Counted from the stretch's first letter, positions 1 through 10,971 are shown. The stretch: DNA of 64,000 bases from Byssothecium circinans (GCA_010015675.1 ML976994.1:737607-801606); one strand, 5' to 3'. Numbers and translations are program-made. The notes: generated from the sequence alone by a model not told the origin.

Positions 1-1065
1 AAGCCGCGGAAACCTATCACAGCAAAACTGGATCAAGGAGCGTGATGAGCTCATCTCAAGAGAAGCTTATGCAAGGGAAGAGTTCGAGAATGCGAAGCAA
101 GCCATGCAGGACTGGGAGGTACTTGCCATGAACGAGCGCTCATTACGAGAAAACCTCGCGGAGAAAGAGGGCGAGATGAGGGAACAGCTGGAAACATTGC
201 GGGAAGCGTACGAGAAGGCCGCGAATGACCGTGATACCAACGGTCAGGCTGTAGAAGGCCTGCAGAAGGCTTTGCAGGAAGTGCAGAACTGTAAGCATTC
301 CATTCACAACTGCATTGCGTAGAACTGACATGTGATTCAAGTGCGCAAGTCTGAGCTCAAAAGATCAGTCGAGACCTACGAGTTGCAAATCAATGACCTT
401 CGGAAACAAGCACAAGTTGCGGATGAAGAAGCCGCCCTGGCCAAGTCAACACTCGAAAAGACACGGAAAGAGCTTGCAAGAGCACTGCCGTTCGAAAAGG
501 AGGTCAAGGAGAAGAACCTACTCATCGGCAAGCTACGACATGAGGCGGTAACGCTGAATGAACATCTCACCAAAGCCCTGCGCATATTGAAAAAGGGCCG
601 ACCAGAGGACAATGTGGACCGGCAGATCATCACAAACTATTTCCTTCATTTTCTCTCTATTGATAGATCGGATCCGAAGAAATTCGAGGCACTACAGCTC
701 ATTGCCGCGCTGTTGGGCTGGACTGACGGTACGTCTTACAATTGATCCCCTAATATCTCTAGCTAATGGGGTTAGAACAACGCGAACAAGCTGGCCTCGC
801 CCGACCTGGAGCATCCAACAGCAGTCTTCGCATACCCATGTCGCCCTTCCGGCGGACGCCGTCCACGCCATCGCTCAACAGCGGCATGAACGATCCCATG
901 CTCATGGCCAGTAGCTCCAGTAACAAAGAGTCACTGGCCGAGCTCTGGTCAGACTTCCTCGAACGCGAAGCTGGTGAGGACTCTCGACGCGGAAGTGGCA
1001 GCGTTGCTACATCGCCTCCATCGCGGAGTGAGGCAGGAAGTGGTCTCGGCATTAGTGAGAAGTAA
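1..1065 (+). CDS. RUD3: Golgin with GRAB domain (Rud3/GMAP-210 type), 3' part
   Basis: The gene enters from outside the window, so its start is missing. Three exons are visible: up to 290, 342-728 and 776-1065. The introns (51 and 47 nt) have GT..AG ends and the frame continues across both. The first two exons encode a long charged coiled coil rich in E, K, Q and R. It is followed by a GRIP-related Arf-binding (GRAB) segment with FLHFLSIDRSDP and LLGWTDEQREQAGL, then a Ser/Pro-rich tail. Golgins of this type tether vesicles at the cis-Golgi, and the GRAB domain binds Arf1-GTP at the membrane. The spliced junction WTDEQREQ restores the usual GRAB sequence, which supports the second intron. Family assignment is firm. 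The symbol is by family resemblance. Confidence 0.85.
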
Positions 1066-1343
1066 TAGCATTTTCGCATTTTGAGTGACTTCTTGTATTT
1101 ATATACGATACCTCCTGGTCGCGTGTGGGGGCTACGACTACGGGATACTAGTGAGCTCATGAAAGTCACGGCTTTGGCGTTCCCGAGATTGAGCGACTTG
1201 ATGCGGTATGCTTAGATTTGCCTCGATGGCTAATATACATTCTTTTCCCTCTGTCTTTGTCACAGTTCCCAGTCATCTATAGGCTTCCCAAAATCTTCAC
1301 ATATCCCACAGTAGTGTTACAGCTTTCCTCCATATTCATCTGA

Positions 1344-1928
1344 TCACCGCGCCCTCCAATCGCCGTGCTTGATGATGGGCTTCTCTTCCCGCGGATCGGG
1401 CTCGGCGGTGCGCTTCCTCTTGTTCTCATCGCGGGCCTCGCGCTTGAGCTGCTTCTGCTGCTTGACGGTCGGTTTCCGGATGGACCACCAGACCTGCTCG
1501 AAGATGTTGGTCTTGATGGCTGTACCGTGTTAGACGAGACTACCTCAACCGATGATGGGCTGCATACCATCCACGCAGTATGGACATAGGATGTGTGCCC
1601 GCTTCACCCTCCCGCATGCCGAGCACTTGTTCAGCGATGTGAGGTCCTTGAGACCCTTGCCGGCCATGAACCGCTGGCGCTTCTTGCGATATGACGTCTT
1701 CTTCTTCGGCACCGCCTTCAGGATTCCTTCCCAGATATCTGCTAATGAGGGTATCGACGGGATGGAGAGTGCGGGGATTGCGAGGGCAGCGAACGGCGTG
1801 GGCAGTGACCGAAAGGGCTGCGAGAGACGCTGCAGGAGCGGCAGATTGAGGATGGGGTGCCGGGCAGGGCCATTGAGGGCGGGCAGCAGCGTCTGCCACA
1901 GCGGCGGCAATGGACGGGCGAGCGCCAT
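1344..1928 (-). CDS. MRPL32: Mitochondrial large-subunit ribosomal protein bL32m
   Basis: Two exons, 1928-1568 and 1519-1344, give 178 aa. The 48-nt intron has GTATGC at the donor and ACAG at the acceptor. The first 70 or so residues are hydrophobic and proline-rich, as in a mitochondrial presequence. They are followed by the bL32 core VPKKKTSYRKKRQRF and a zinc-binding Cys4 set (CSAC and CPYC, about ten residues apart). The C-terminus is basic (KQQKQLKREARDENKRKR). In yeast the homologue is matured by the m-AAA protease after import and its Cys4 site is needed for folding; whether that holds here is inference. It is divergent to the septin gene, with about 310 bp of shared promoter. The length fits the fungal family. 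Confidence 0.93.
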
Positions 1929-2239
1929 GGCGAGGGCAATGGGGCTGTTTGATGGATCGTCAGATGTTGTCGGCGCGACTTTTGGTGTTTTGCACGAATC
2001 GAACGCACCCCAGCCCGAGCTCCTTCGCGGCTAACTACTTGTGACGCTAGCGCGCTTTCGCTTCTAGTGGCTGCCCCTTTCCGCGCCAGCGACTCCACGA
2101 GAAAGTCCACGACTGCGTCTACTGCACTATTTGTATCAGGCTATCCGCGCCCGCCCTCCACCACCACCACACCGCTCGCCCTAATCTCCAGCACTTCTTC
2201 TCCCACAGTCCACAAGCCTCGAGGCTCACATCGCCCACA

Positions 2240-3439
2240 ATGGCTGCCCCTTACGGATCCCAGCAGCAAGCCGTCTACCCTGAAAGCTATGTCGGTTTCG
2301 ACAGCATCACCAAGCAGATTGAGAAGAAGCTCGTGAAGCGCGGTTTCCAGTTCAACATCATCTGCGTCGGTAAGCTTCACCCGCCCAACACAGTCATGCA
2401 CACCTGCTGTGAGCTGCCGGAGATTTGTTGGGTCCTAACGGTCGCGCAGGTCAAACAGGTCTGGGCAAATCGACGCTCATCAACACCATCTTCGCGTCTC
2501 ACTTGATGGACAGCAAGGGTCGCTTTCAGCCCGACGAGCCCATCCGCCAGACGACCGAAATCCAGACTGTCTCGCACACCATCGAGGAGAACGGCGTGCG
2601 GCTGCGCCTCAACATCGTCGACACCCCCGGCTACGGTGACCTGATCAACAACGAGCGTTGCTGGGACCCCATTGTCAAGTACATCAAGGACCAGCACAGC
2701 GCCTACCTCCGCAAGGAACTCACGGCCCAACGTGAGCGCTACCTCCAGGACACGCGCATCCACTGCTGCCTGTTCTTCATCCAGCCCTCGGGCCACGGCC
2801 TCAAGCCGATTGATATCGTTGTGCTGAAGAAGCTGAGCGAGTTTGTCAATGTCGTGCCTGTCATCGCCAAGAGCGACAGCTTGACACTGGAGGAGCGCGC
2901 CGCGTTCAAGGAGCGGATAAAGGAGGAGTTTGCCTTCCACAACCTGCGCATGTACCCGTATGAGAACGAGGAGCACGACCAGGAGGAGCTTGCTCTGAAC
3001 ACGTCTATCAAGGTAGGCCTTATGGCATATGACGCATGGATTGGTCTAATGCATCACAGGGCATCGTCCCCTTCGCCATAGTCGGCTCCGAGAAGAACAT
3101 CGTTGTGAACGGCAAGCAGGTGCGCGGTCGCCAAAACCGTTGGGGCGTCATCAATGGTACAGACTCTACTCTCACCATATTGAGCGAAGCTAACGTAATG
3201 TAGTCGAGGACGAGAACCACTGTGAATTCGTCTACCTCCGTAACTTCCTCACCCGCACCCACTTGCAAGACCTGATCGAGACGACATCGCAAATCCACTA
3301 CGAGTCCTTCCGTGCCAAGCAGCTGCTCGCCCTCAAGGAGAGCTCTGCTGTTGGTGGTCACAGCTCACGACCCATCTCGCCAGCCGCCGACCGCGAGCTC
3401 AGCAGGAACAGCCAGCGGATGACCATGAACGGGTACTAG
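2240..3439 (+). CDS. CDC10: Septin, CDC10/AspD class
   Basis: Four exons, 2240-2369, 2450-3012, 3060-3156 and 3204-3439, give 341 aa. Septins are GTP-binding proteins that form filaments and rings at septa and hyphal branch points. The polybasic stretch KKLVKRGF lies just before the P-loop GQTGLGKS (residues 44-51). The switch motif DTPGYGD and the AKSD base-recognition motif follow, and the septin-unique region comes after. The protein stops soon after the GTPase fold with a short Ser/Arg-rich tail and no C-terminal coiled coil. That absence marks the Cdc10/AspD group. The first intron falls inside the P-loop region, between codons for V and G, and splicing restores the motif exactly. Confidence 0.95.
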
Positions 3440-4203
3440 GAGTTCCCGGCGCATAGTCGAGTTGACAGCGTCGGGGCCAAGCCGGTCGGACCTGGTCCAA
3501 GGCCAAACCCGATCATCGATGCTGTCTGATAATCAGTGGTGCGAGGGAGACGGAGACATCTACATGTACTATGGGAGGGACGAGCAACGTTGGGAGAGTC
3601 CGAGGTTGGCGGTATGATACCAGTGCAGCATTTAGCACCTTGCCGAATATTGGGGGCGTTGTTCTTTTGGCATTGCAGCCTTTTAACTTTCTCCTTCCCC
3701 ATCACCTTTTTTTTGAATATTGTTTTAGTTTCAATGGTTTCCTTCGCTTCTTTCTCCCAATCTTCTCTTATGTCTAGCAGTAAGGTGCGTGGGGAGTGAG
3801 GGGTGGATTGGCTTCTGAGGTTTGATGCCCGGGGTACTGGTTTCTACTTGGGAGTCTTTCTAGGATAGCGTAGACTGTGGTAATACCAAAAGGCTTTCAA
3901 TTTTATCTACTTTCACTGCTTGCGTCTTGCGTTGTCTTTTTTTGGTGACGAGGTGCTGTCTGTGCTCCTGCTTGATATCGAGGGATCGGGCTTCTTGTGT
4001 CGTGGTGTGGAAAAAGGTCGTACGATTTGGTACAGTACGGCGTTTTGGGGGGGAGGGTGCGGGTGTAGTTATGTGGAAGTCACACCTTATCTCGGGATCC
4101 ATTACATGCACTGACATCTGGAACTTCCAGCCAAATTCCCCCATTTACAACTACATCGACTTTAGGATACTCTGCAAAAGGAAAGCAACCCTTTTCAACG
4201 TCC
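3440..4203. other. Convergent intergenic region
   Basis: This is the 3' flank shared by the septin gene (plus strand) and LTO1 (minus strand). It is T-rich around 3690-3770, which fits untranslated and polyadenylation sequence. I see no conserved ORF or RNA gene. Confidence 0.6.
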
Positions 4204-5043
4204 TCAGCTCAGGAACCGCGACCCCGACCCCGTGAAATCTTCAAACCCGTCATCGATATCGCGGGTTTTCTTCGCTTCTCCTGCTTTGCTTTTGCCGGTG
4301 ACTCTTACACTGGTATTTCTTTTCTTGGGTGGGATGGGATCGGAATCGGACACGGACACGGACACGGACACGGGTATAGATCCCTCCTCCCGTTCCTCCG
4401 TGGAAGTAGTAGAAGTGGCAGTACGCTCCGGTGACGAAACGTTCTCTCCAACGGCACGCTCGATGATTTTAACCTTTGCGCGTGCGCGCTTGACGCGGTC
4501 GTCGTAGTCTGCGACTGCGTCTTCGGTGTTTAGCGTGCTGAAGGTGGGGGGGTCGGTGAGGGCGTGGAGGGCGGTTATGTTTTTGTGTAGACGGGTGGAG
4601 GGGGGGAGGAGCGGGAGGGGGAGGGGGAGGGGGAGTGTGGGGGTTTGGGATGGGTGCTGGTCTGTTGGGGGTAGAGGTGTTTCCGTTTCTTCTGGGTGTT
4701 TCTCTTTGGGGTCTTGGGATGGTGGAGCTGGAGCTGGAGCTGGGGCTTCTTTGGTCGTGGTGGGGGGTGTTGGAGATGAAGCCTCTTCGGTTGCGGTTGG
4801 GATTGGAGTTTGAGTTTGGATAGGATGGTTCTTAGGCAATCGTGATCCCCATACTACGGCTCTACCGTGTAATGCACCCAAGGCGGAAAACTTTTCAAAG
4901 CCCCTTTCGAGACCGAAGATGCGGCCTTCGATTCTGCCGGCGCGGGACCCGGCTTGCTCGCCTAGGGTGTAGGCGCTGGTGTAGAGGGTGTCTTCGAGGG
5001 TGAGGAGGTCGGTGAAGGGGTCCGGGGGTGGGGATGGGGGCAT
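4204..5043 (-). CDS. LTO1: LTO1/YAE1-domain protein, Fe-S cluster delivery adaptor
   Basis: A single exon of 279 aa. The diagnostic feature is the deca-GX3 region starting near residue 28, where a glycine recurs every fourth residue (GEQA GSRA GRIE GRIF GLER GFEK). This is characteristic of Lto1/Yae1. In yeast Lto1-Yae1 links Rli1/ABCE1 to the cytosolic iron-sulfur assembly machinery. The fungal protein is usually shorter; here the C-terminal two thirds is low-complexity, with Pro-Leu, Ala-Pro and Ser-Val dipeptide runs coded by short tandem repeats (near 4340-4376, 4605-4650 and 4725-4750). The C-terminus turns acidic again (DIDDGFEDF). The gene is divergent to methionyl-tRNA synthetase. The N-terminal call is firm; the function of the repetitive tail is unknown. 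Confidence 0.87.
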   Translation of the reverse strand: MPPSPPPDPFTDLLTLEDTLYTSAYTLGEQAGSRAGRIEGRIFGLERGFEKFSALGALHGRAVVWGSRLPKNHPIQTQTPIPTATEEASSPTPPTTTKEAPAPAPAPPSQDPKEKHPEETETPLPPTDQHPSQTPTLPLPLPLPLLPPSTRLHKNITALHALTDPPTFSTLNTEDAVADYDDRVKRARAKVKIIERAVGENVSSPERTATSTTSTEEREEGSIPVSVSVSVSDSDPIPPKKRNTSVRVTGKSKAGEAKKTRDIDDGFEDFTGSGSRFLS

Positions 5044-5548
5044 GGCGGATGGCGGTTTGGATGGTGGGTTCTTTGTATCTCAGGGGCTGGATTGGGAGGG
5101 CTGTGAAATGGTAAGGAGAGGATGTCTTAGTGAGGCGGTCGCTGGGGTTGGATGGTGGTTCTGTGACTCTTTTTCTGAATGGTTCGCGTGGTTTTCGGAA
5201 CAGTCCTCTGGGCCTTGCAAGTTCCGTGATCTTTTTTCCAACACAGGCAAAAGACGGACTTGAATTCGTAAAATAATTCACTATGCAGGGTTGGAGTGTG
5301 GCGTTGTGGCTCATGTGGCGGTGCGCGGGGTAGTTTTGGAGGGGCAGCTGTCGCGACCCATTGCGTTGGATGCTAAACAGTCACCCTTCTCTTTTGCTTT
5401 GACTCACTGAAGAGTCAGACTCGCCATAAAGCTGAGCAATTGGCTTGCCACACCCTTTTCTTCCCATTTCCTCTCACATTACAATCTCATTCACACTGTA
5501 AGCTCTCAGCATATCCTAAAAGGAAACTGCAACACAATCACAGTAGTC
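5044..5548. promoter_or_regulatory. Divergent promoter between LTO1 and methionyl-tRNA synthetase
   Basis: About 505 bp separate the two start codons. It contains a pyrimidine-rich stretch before the synthetase ATG and a pair of Gcn4/CpcA-like sites, listed separately. No ORF here looks real. Confidence 0.6.
5400..5417. promoter_or_regulatory. Paired Gcn4/CpcA-like binding sites
   Basis: TGACTCA at 5400-5406 is an exact match to the TGASTCA core bound by Gcn4/CpcA. A near-match in the opposite orientation, GAGTCA, lies at 5412-5417. The pair is about 135-150 bp upstream of the methionyl-tRNA synthetase start. Aminoacyl-tRNA synthetases are known targets of general amino acid control in fungi. 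Binding here is inferred. Confidence 0.55.
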
Positions 5549-7536
5549 ATGACCGAAGCAAAAAAGATACTGCCCGTCGAGGGCGAGCGCAACGTGCTCA
5601 TCACGAGCGCCTTGCCCTATGTCAACAACGTTCCTCATCTTGGCAACATTGTAGGCTCAGTCCTCTCCGCCGACGTGTTTGCCCGCTTCTCGCGCGCGCG
5701 AGGATACAACACGCTCTACATCTGTGGCACCGACGAATACGGCACTGCTACCGAGACTAAGGCGATAGAAGAGAAGGTGACGCCGGAAGAGCTATGCACC
5801 AAGTACTTCGCTCTTCACTCGGAGGTCTACAAGTGGTTCAACATCAGCTTCGATCATTTCGGTCGGACACCGACGCAGCAGCAGACGCATATTGCGCAGG
5901 ATATCTTTAAGAAGCTGTACAAGAATGGGTACCTAGAGGAGAAGACGACGACGCAGCCGTACTGCGAGACGCATAAGAGCTTTTTGGCCGACCGATTCGT
6001 CGAGGGCACCTGTCCGCTATGCAGTTACGACGACGCACGAGGCGATCAGTGTGATAAGTGTGGGCATCTACTCGACCCGCTTGAGCTCATAAACCCGCGC
6101 TGTAAGCTAGATGGAGCGACCCCGGTCCCGCGCGAGACCAAACATGTGTACCTCTGTCTCGACAAGCTGCAGCCGGCTGAGGAGGAGTGGTTCAGGAAGT
6201 CGAGTAAGGAGGGTAATTGGAGCTCAAACGGAACCCAAATTACCTCAAGCTGGCTGAAAGAGGGACTCAATCCCCGAGGCATCACGCGCGATCTTAAGTG
6301 GGGGACCGCGGTTCCACTAGAAGGTTATGAGGAGAAGGTCATGTACGTTTGGTTCGACGCATGCATTGGCTACGTCTCAATAACGGCCTGCTATACCGAC
6401 GAGTGGGAGAAGTGGTGGAGGAATCCGGAGAATGTCAAGCTGTACCAGTTCATGGGCAAAGACAATGTACCATTTCACACGGTTGTCTTTCCCTGCTCGC
6501 AGATCGGCACCGGCGACAAATGGACCATGCTCAATACCATCTCAACGACGGAATATCTCAACTACGAAAACGGAAAATTCTCAAAGTCGAGAGGTATTGG
6601 CGTTTTTGGCAACAATGCGAAAGAGACTGGCATTCCGTCAGACGTCTGGCGCTACTACCTCCTCTCTCACCGACCCGAGACTGGCGACTCTGAGTTTGAG
6701 TGGAAAGGATTTATCGACTCTAACAATAACGAGCTCCTTAAGAACCTTGGAAACTTCGTCAATCGCGTCATCAAGTACGTCAACTCCAAAATCTACGACT
6801 CCAAGGTCCCCGACTGGACCAAGTTTAGCGACCCGTACTTTGAGGCGCATAAGAAGAAGGTCAATGAGCAGTTGAAGCGGTACATTGAAGAGTTAGAGGA
6901 TGTCAAGATCAAAGCTGCGCTGATGACCGCCCTGCATATCTCGAGTTTGGGTAACACGCTGTTGCAAGATAACAAGCTGGATAACCGGTTGGCGACTGAG
7001 GAGCCCGACCGATGTGCTGCGGTCGTTGGGTTGGCGTTGAGCCATATCCATCTCCTCGCTTCATTGATCCAGCCGTACATGTAAGCCTTTCCTTTCCTTA
7101 ACTAAACACATAATCTAACGTCAACAGGCCCGATACCGCCGACGCCATCCTCAAACAGCTCAACACGGAATTCCTCATCATCCCCGACGAATGGCAAGCC
7201 CAATCCATCCCCGTAGGCCACACCATCGGCAAAGCCGCCTACCTCTTCTCGCAGATCAAGCCCGAGAAGGAGAAGGAATGGCGCGAGCAATTCGGCGGCG
7301 TCGAGGCGCGGAAAGCCAAGGAGGAAAAGGCCGCCAAGGCGGCTGCGAAGAAGGCAGAGAAAGAGCGCAAGAAGGCTAAGAAGGCGGCCGAGAAGGGGGA
7401 AGATGGGAAGGCGCAGGGCGTTGGGGAGGGCGTCGAGGCGACTGAGAAGGGGGGGAAGGGGGAGGTGCCGCCTGTGGGGACTGCGAAGGAGGAGCTGAGT
7501 AAGGGGGTGCAGCAGACTAGTTTGCAGACCTCGTAG
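5549..7536 (+). CDS. MES1: Methionyl-tRNA synthetase, cytosolic
   Basis: Two exons, 5549-7080 and 7128-7536, give 646 aa. The 47-nt intron splits an ATG (Met) codon between exons. The enzyme charges tRNA-Met for initiation and elongation. The class I signature HLGN is at residues 30-33 (as [11 protein letters not shown]). The second signature is KFSKS near 343-347, a variant of KMSKS. A CxxC zinc-knuckle region (CPLC, CDKC) lies between. The anticodon-binding helical domain ends near the intron. The C-terminus is a Lys/Ala/Glu-rich helix with no EMAP-II-like domain. There is no presequence, so the protein should be cytosolic. Start choice is supported by [15 protein letters not shown] and the catalytic core following directly. 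Confidence 0.96.
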
Positions 7537-7841
7537 ATGGGGTTGTTGGGGTTTGGTGGTGGGGATAGGGCGGTGAAGATATGGCATGGGGATGTAGTTT
7601 TGGAGACGTGTATTATTGTTTTCAGTAAAGTGGTTTTGGTATCGGGTCTTCTAAACAAGCCCATACGATCCATCCACAAATCTCATTGCGACGATTCCTA
7701 CAATGTTAGAAAAGCGCGTATGCTTTATTCAACACGGAGGATACGTAAAAAAGAAAAAGGTATCTTTGAGATGTAATTTCTCCAACGTAGAAAAGTCTGA
7801 TATAAGAAAGGCTCCTTCGCCTTCCATATAAAAGCTGTTTC

Positions 7842-7995
7842 TCAGAGCCGCACGCGTTCTTGAGGTCCTTCTCCCACCGTCGTCCTCACCAAAACGTGAT
7901 TGGGATCATACCTGTAATCGACCCTTCTCCTCCTGGCCCATTCATCAACATTCTCACAGTTAGCGTATTTGACATTTGCACTTCCCTTACGGGAA
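7842..7995 (-). pseudogene. Relic of a second UstYa-family gene (3' end only)
   Basis: About 50 codons on the minus strand, ending in TGA at 7842-7844, resemble the C-terminus of the intact UstYa-family gene immediately upstream (8091-9085). Shared features are YANCENVDEWARRRR against CANWESVDTWARTRR, then VDYRYDP / LDYDP, then VLVRTT and a final ERVRL / ERVQL. The similarity stops near 7995, and what lies beyond is AT-rich with no matching upstream exons. It is therefore a truncated tandem copy. I see no internal stop within the fragment. Confidence 0.8.
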
Positions 7996-8090
7996 AAAAA
8001 GCATCTTTAAAATAGAAACCCCATAAAGTAGAACGTGAGATATATGAAACTCGTCCTTCTCGTTTCCCCTTCGAGATATATGCCTTTTGC

Positions 8091-9085
8091 TCAGAGCTGC
8101 ACGCGCTCCTTCTTCCCCGTCGTCCTCACCAAAACGGGATCATAATCGAGCCTCCTCGTTCTGGCCCACGTATCGACGCTCTCCCAATTCGCACATTTGC
8201 GCCTCCCGTGCGTTTCAGGCTGGGGACGATCATCATCGGCGGCATGCCAGCGGAAGTTGTACAGTGAGAGATCTGCAGTACACATCAACGATATGCGGAG
8301 GGTTTCGAGGCAATGATCCAGGTGCTTTTGGACGTAGTCGAGGTTGGCGGGCGTCATGGTTGGGTAGTAGACTGGTGCGTAGAGGAAGAGACGGATGCGT
8401 CGCTGAAGGGTGGGGTGTTAGAATATATCTTGAGGATATTGTGGTTCATGCGGCGTGCGGGGCGGGCGTCTGAGGAGGAAGGAAGATCTAAGGGAAGAAA
8501 GGTGAAGGGCTTACGAGGCAGTGTAGTTCGTGATAGACGCCTAGAGCGGATATGTATCCTCCTTCAGCTAGGAGGACGGAGTCTTCGGGTGAGCTCCCTG
8601 CTTTGAGGATCTCGGAGGCAGTGGCGTTGAAGAACATTGCTGGCGATTGAAGTTCCGCTAGTACAGGGCATAACGGACTGGGCTGGGGTCCACGTACGAT
8701 AGATCAAATCTTCCCAGGCGTTGTTGTTGGCTTCGTTGGGGAATCCTGAGTATTCGCTCTCAGCATCGTGGTTGGCGGAGTAGCCCTCTCGAAGAGAGTA
8801 GGTTACTGAAGCTCTTGCTGGGGCTTTTATGCATGTCAGTGTTGACGGATAGTGAAGAGAGGGATGTGTGGACTTGCAGTATGAAATTGCCTCCTTGGAA
8901 ACACTCGAAGTTATGAAAATGCTCATGTTGATGTAGACCAAGATGAGATTGAGGATGATTAAGCCTCCTGAGACATATGAAAGGTGAAACCACGACCTCG
9001 GGCTGGCATGGTGCCCCATGAGCGGACTAGCTTCTTCAGCTGCCGATGCCGTTTCGAAACTATTCTTTCCGGGATCGTGGTTCAT
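8091..9085 (-). CDS. UstYa-family (DUF3328) oxidase-like membrane protein
   Basis: Three exons, 9085-8698, 8639-8515 and 8402-8091, give 274 aa. A single membrane helix lies near residues 40-58 (GGLIILNLILVYINMSIFIT), with the rest predicted on the lumenal side. Two HxxHC motifs define the family: HELHC at 166-170 and HLDHC at 198-202. In ustiloxin, cyclochlorotine and related pathways, UstYa proteins carry out oxidative cyclisation or chlorination of peptides and other substrates, probably using the two His/Cys motifs to bind metal. A cytochrome P450 and a small secreted peptide gene follow on the 3' side in window coordinates. A decayed partial copy lies immediately past its stop. The substrate cannot be told from sequence. 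Confidence 0.9.
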
Positions 9086-10098
9086 AGTTGAATGAAGGTG
9101 GTCCAGTCAAACAGTCAAATAATCCTGGACGATGAAGAGATAGGAAGTGAACCTTTGAGGTGTTGGGATGAGTGTTTCCTGACTACCTTGGTGCTCTCGA
9201 CTTGTTCTTGTGACTGCAATCACTGCCGGTACTTGTGTTATCAGACGTGTCACCTCTGTGGGTCGCTTAATGATGGTTCGGAGACCGACGCAATGCGAAG
9301 CTTGTCACTTTGCATGAACTTTGTTTGACTGTGCCTATGGCGCGTACATGGTGCTGCCTCATGCAAAAGGTGGTGTGCGTGGATTCGAGAATGCCACGGC
9401 CGTGGAGAAGTCGCTTCCAACCGATATCACGCCGTATCGGCGTATAGAATCTGTGAGGTCTTGCATGAGGCATGAGGCGTAGCACATGAAGCATAGCGGA
9501 GGACGTTAAGAATTTGCACGCATGGTCTAGAGCCTAGAGCCATTTGTCTGAGTGTAAAAAGTTCTGCACATACTTCAAAAATACTTATGGTGGCTACATT
9601 ATGTTAGACAAAGGGCACAAGAGCAAATATACTAGGAAGTGTGTTCTCTAATAAGGATACGAGCAGAGTGACGGACTTACTCCATCTCGGGGAGTCTAAT
9701 TGAGAGATTGATGCTGGCGCTGGGGTGAAAAGCTTTGGTATGTGGAGGCCTGGGTAGCATCACGACCTGAAGAGCCTACCAAGGTATCCATGACATGCTG
9801 TGAAACATTTCGCAACCTTGTTGTAGCCTATGAAGCATATACGTGCATCTCAGCCGTCGCTTTGACCAGTGCAGCCATGTTATGCACTCCTCTTTCGAGG
9901 TCCCACCAATGAATATCGGAAAGTACCATCACAAGGCAGAGGGGAGTTCACCGGATTGTAAGTTCGGCGAAATTCGAAAGAGAATAACATAAATAACGTC
10001 TGGGGACTTCATCAATTCTATCTACATCTTCAATCGTGGAAAGACTGCTCTGTCCCCGACACTTCACTTGCTATAAAATATTTTCACACCCTATCACC
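9086..10098. other. Intergenic region between UstYa-family gene and secreted peptide gene
   Basis: It serves as promoter for the divergently read UstYa gene (minus) and the secreted peptide gene (plus). Short Cys-containing ORFs exist here but have no intron or homology support. I recognise nothing else. Confidence 0.5.
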
Positions 10099-10328
10099 AT
10101 GTACGCCAAACTCCTGTACCAGATTGCGACTGTTGTTCTTCTGGCGATGCCAGCTTTTACCATGCCTCTTCCCCGTGAGTAAATCACGCATCTGATAGCT
10201 GCTATTGTCATCACTAATCCCTCATAGAGGACGATAACAAAGCTATTGGTCAAGGGGGTACCCTCACTACTTCCGCTTGCCCAAAGAACGGCAAGTGCTT
10301 GTCGTCTTCAACACGTAACGTGCGCTGA
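10099..10328 (+). CDS. Small secreted peptide, possible RiPP precursor or effector
   Basis: Exons 10099-10174 and 10228-10328 give 58 aa. The start has a good context (CACCATG). The N-terminus MYAKLLYQIATVVLLAMPAF is a clear signal peptide. The 53-nt intron has GTGAGT, an internal CTAAT and an ATAG acceptor. The mature part is short, Gly/Thr/Ser-rich, with two cysteines in CPKNGKC. I do not recognise a family. It sits between a UstYa-family gene and a P450, where precursor peptides of dikaritin-type ribosomal peptide clusters are found, but it lacks the usual repeated cores. An alternative 3' end, reached only by removing a very short 30-nt intron (10315-10344), would give PPVPVGTIDARDIAKRCVF with a Kex2-like KR. 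I prefer the simple reading but cannot exclude the other. Confidence 0.55.
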
Positions 10329-10971
10329 TTTCAATCCATTAAAGCCCCCGTTCCTGTCGGTACGATTGATGCGAGAGACATTGCCAAACGCTGCGTTTTC
10401 TGATTGTATGGTTGATGGGAGACTTCGAGTGCTTGAGAAGTTGGACTCACATGGTATGTGGCGTGGACATTTTGCGAGTATTAAATGAATTGGATCATGA
10501 GACCTTGAATTCTTGGTGCGTGCCTGTGATGTGTGTGTGAGAAAGATGTCATCCGCCCATGTGAGGTGAAGTCATGTGATTTGTTCCCTGGCATACATGT
10601 CAGCTACGAGATTGAGCTCAGCGAGTAGCGATTCATCTTGACATACAGTGAGCGCCATACCGTTATCTCACATTCATCCTGCGGCCGGCATCTTGCAAGG
10701 ATCGAGGTATACGTTCGCGTGCACTCACCTCTGAGGCACTGTCAGGCAGGGACCACTGCACCTCACTTCGTCTTGTTGGTCAGTAATTGCGAACTAGCAG
10801 GGAAGCCTCCAAAAGTAAGGCCAATATATTAGCCTTCCTTCAACTGAACAGAGTTGGTGGAGCTCAAGCATGGAGAACAAAAATCGTAATGGGATATGTA
10901 ACTCGTGTCGCTTGACTAACTCTCCGGCATGAATGTTACAATGGTTGCCGTGAAAGAACGGCAATCCCATC
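10329..10971. other. Intergenic region, convergent
   Basis: 3' flank of the secreted peptide gene and of the P450. No supported feature, apart from the possible alternative exon of the peptide gene near 10345-10400. Confidence 0.5.

Noticed and set aside
9092..9328. Cys-containing open frame of 78 codons upstream of the UstYa gene
   Set aside because: No signal peptide or splice structure. It lies in the promoter of the UstYa gene.
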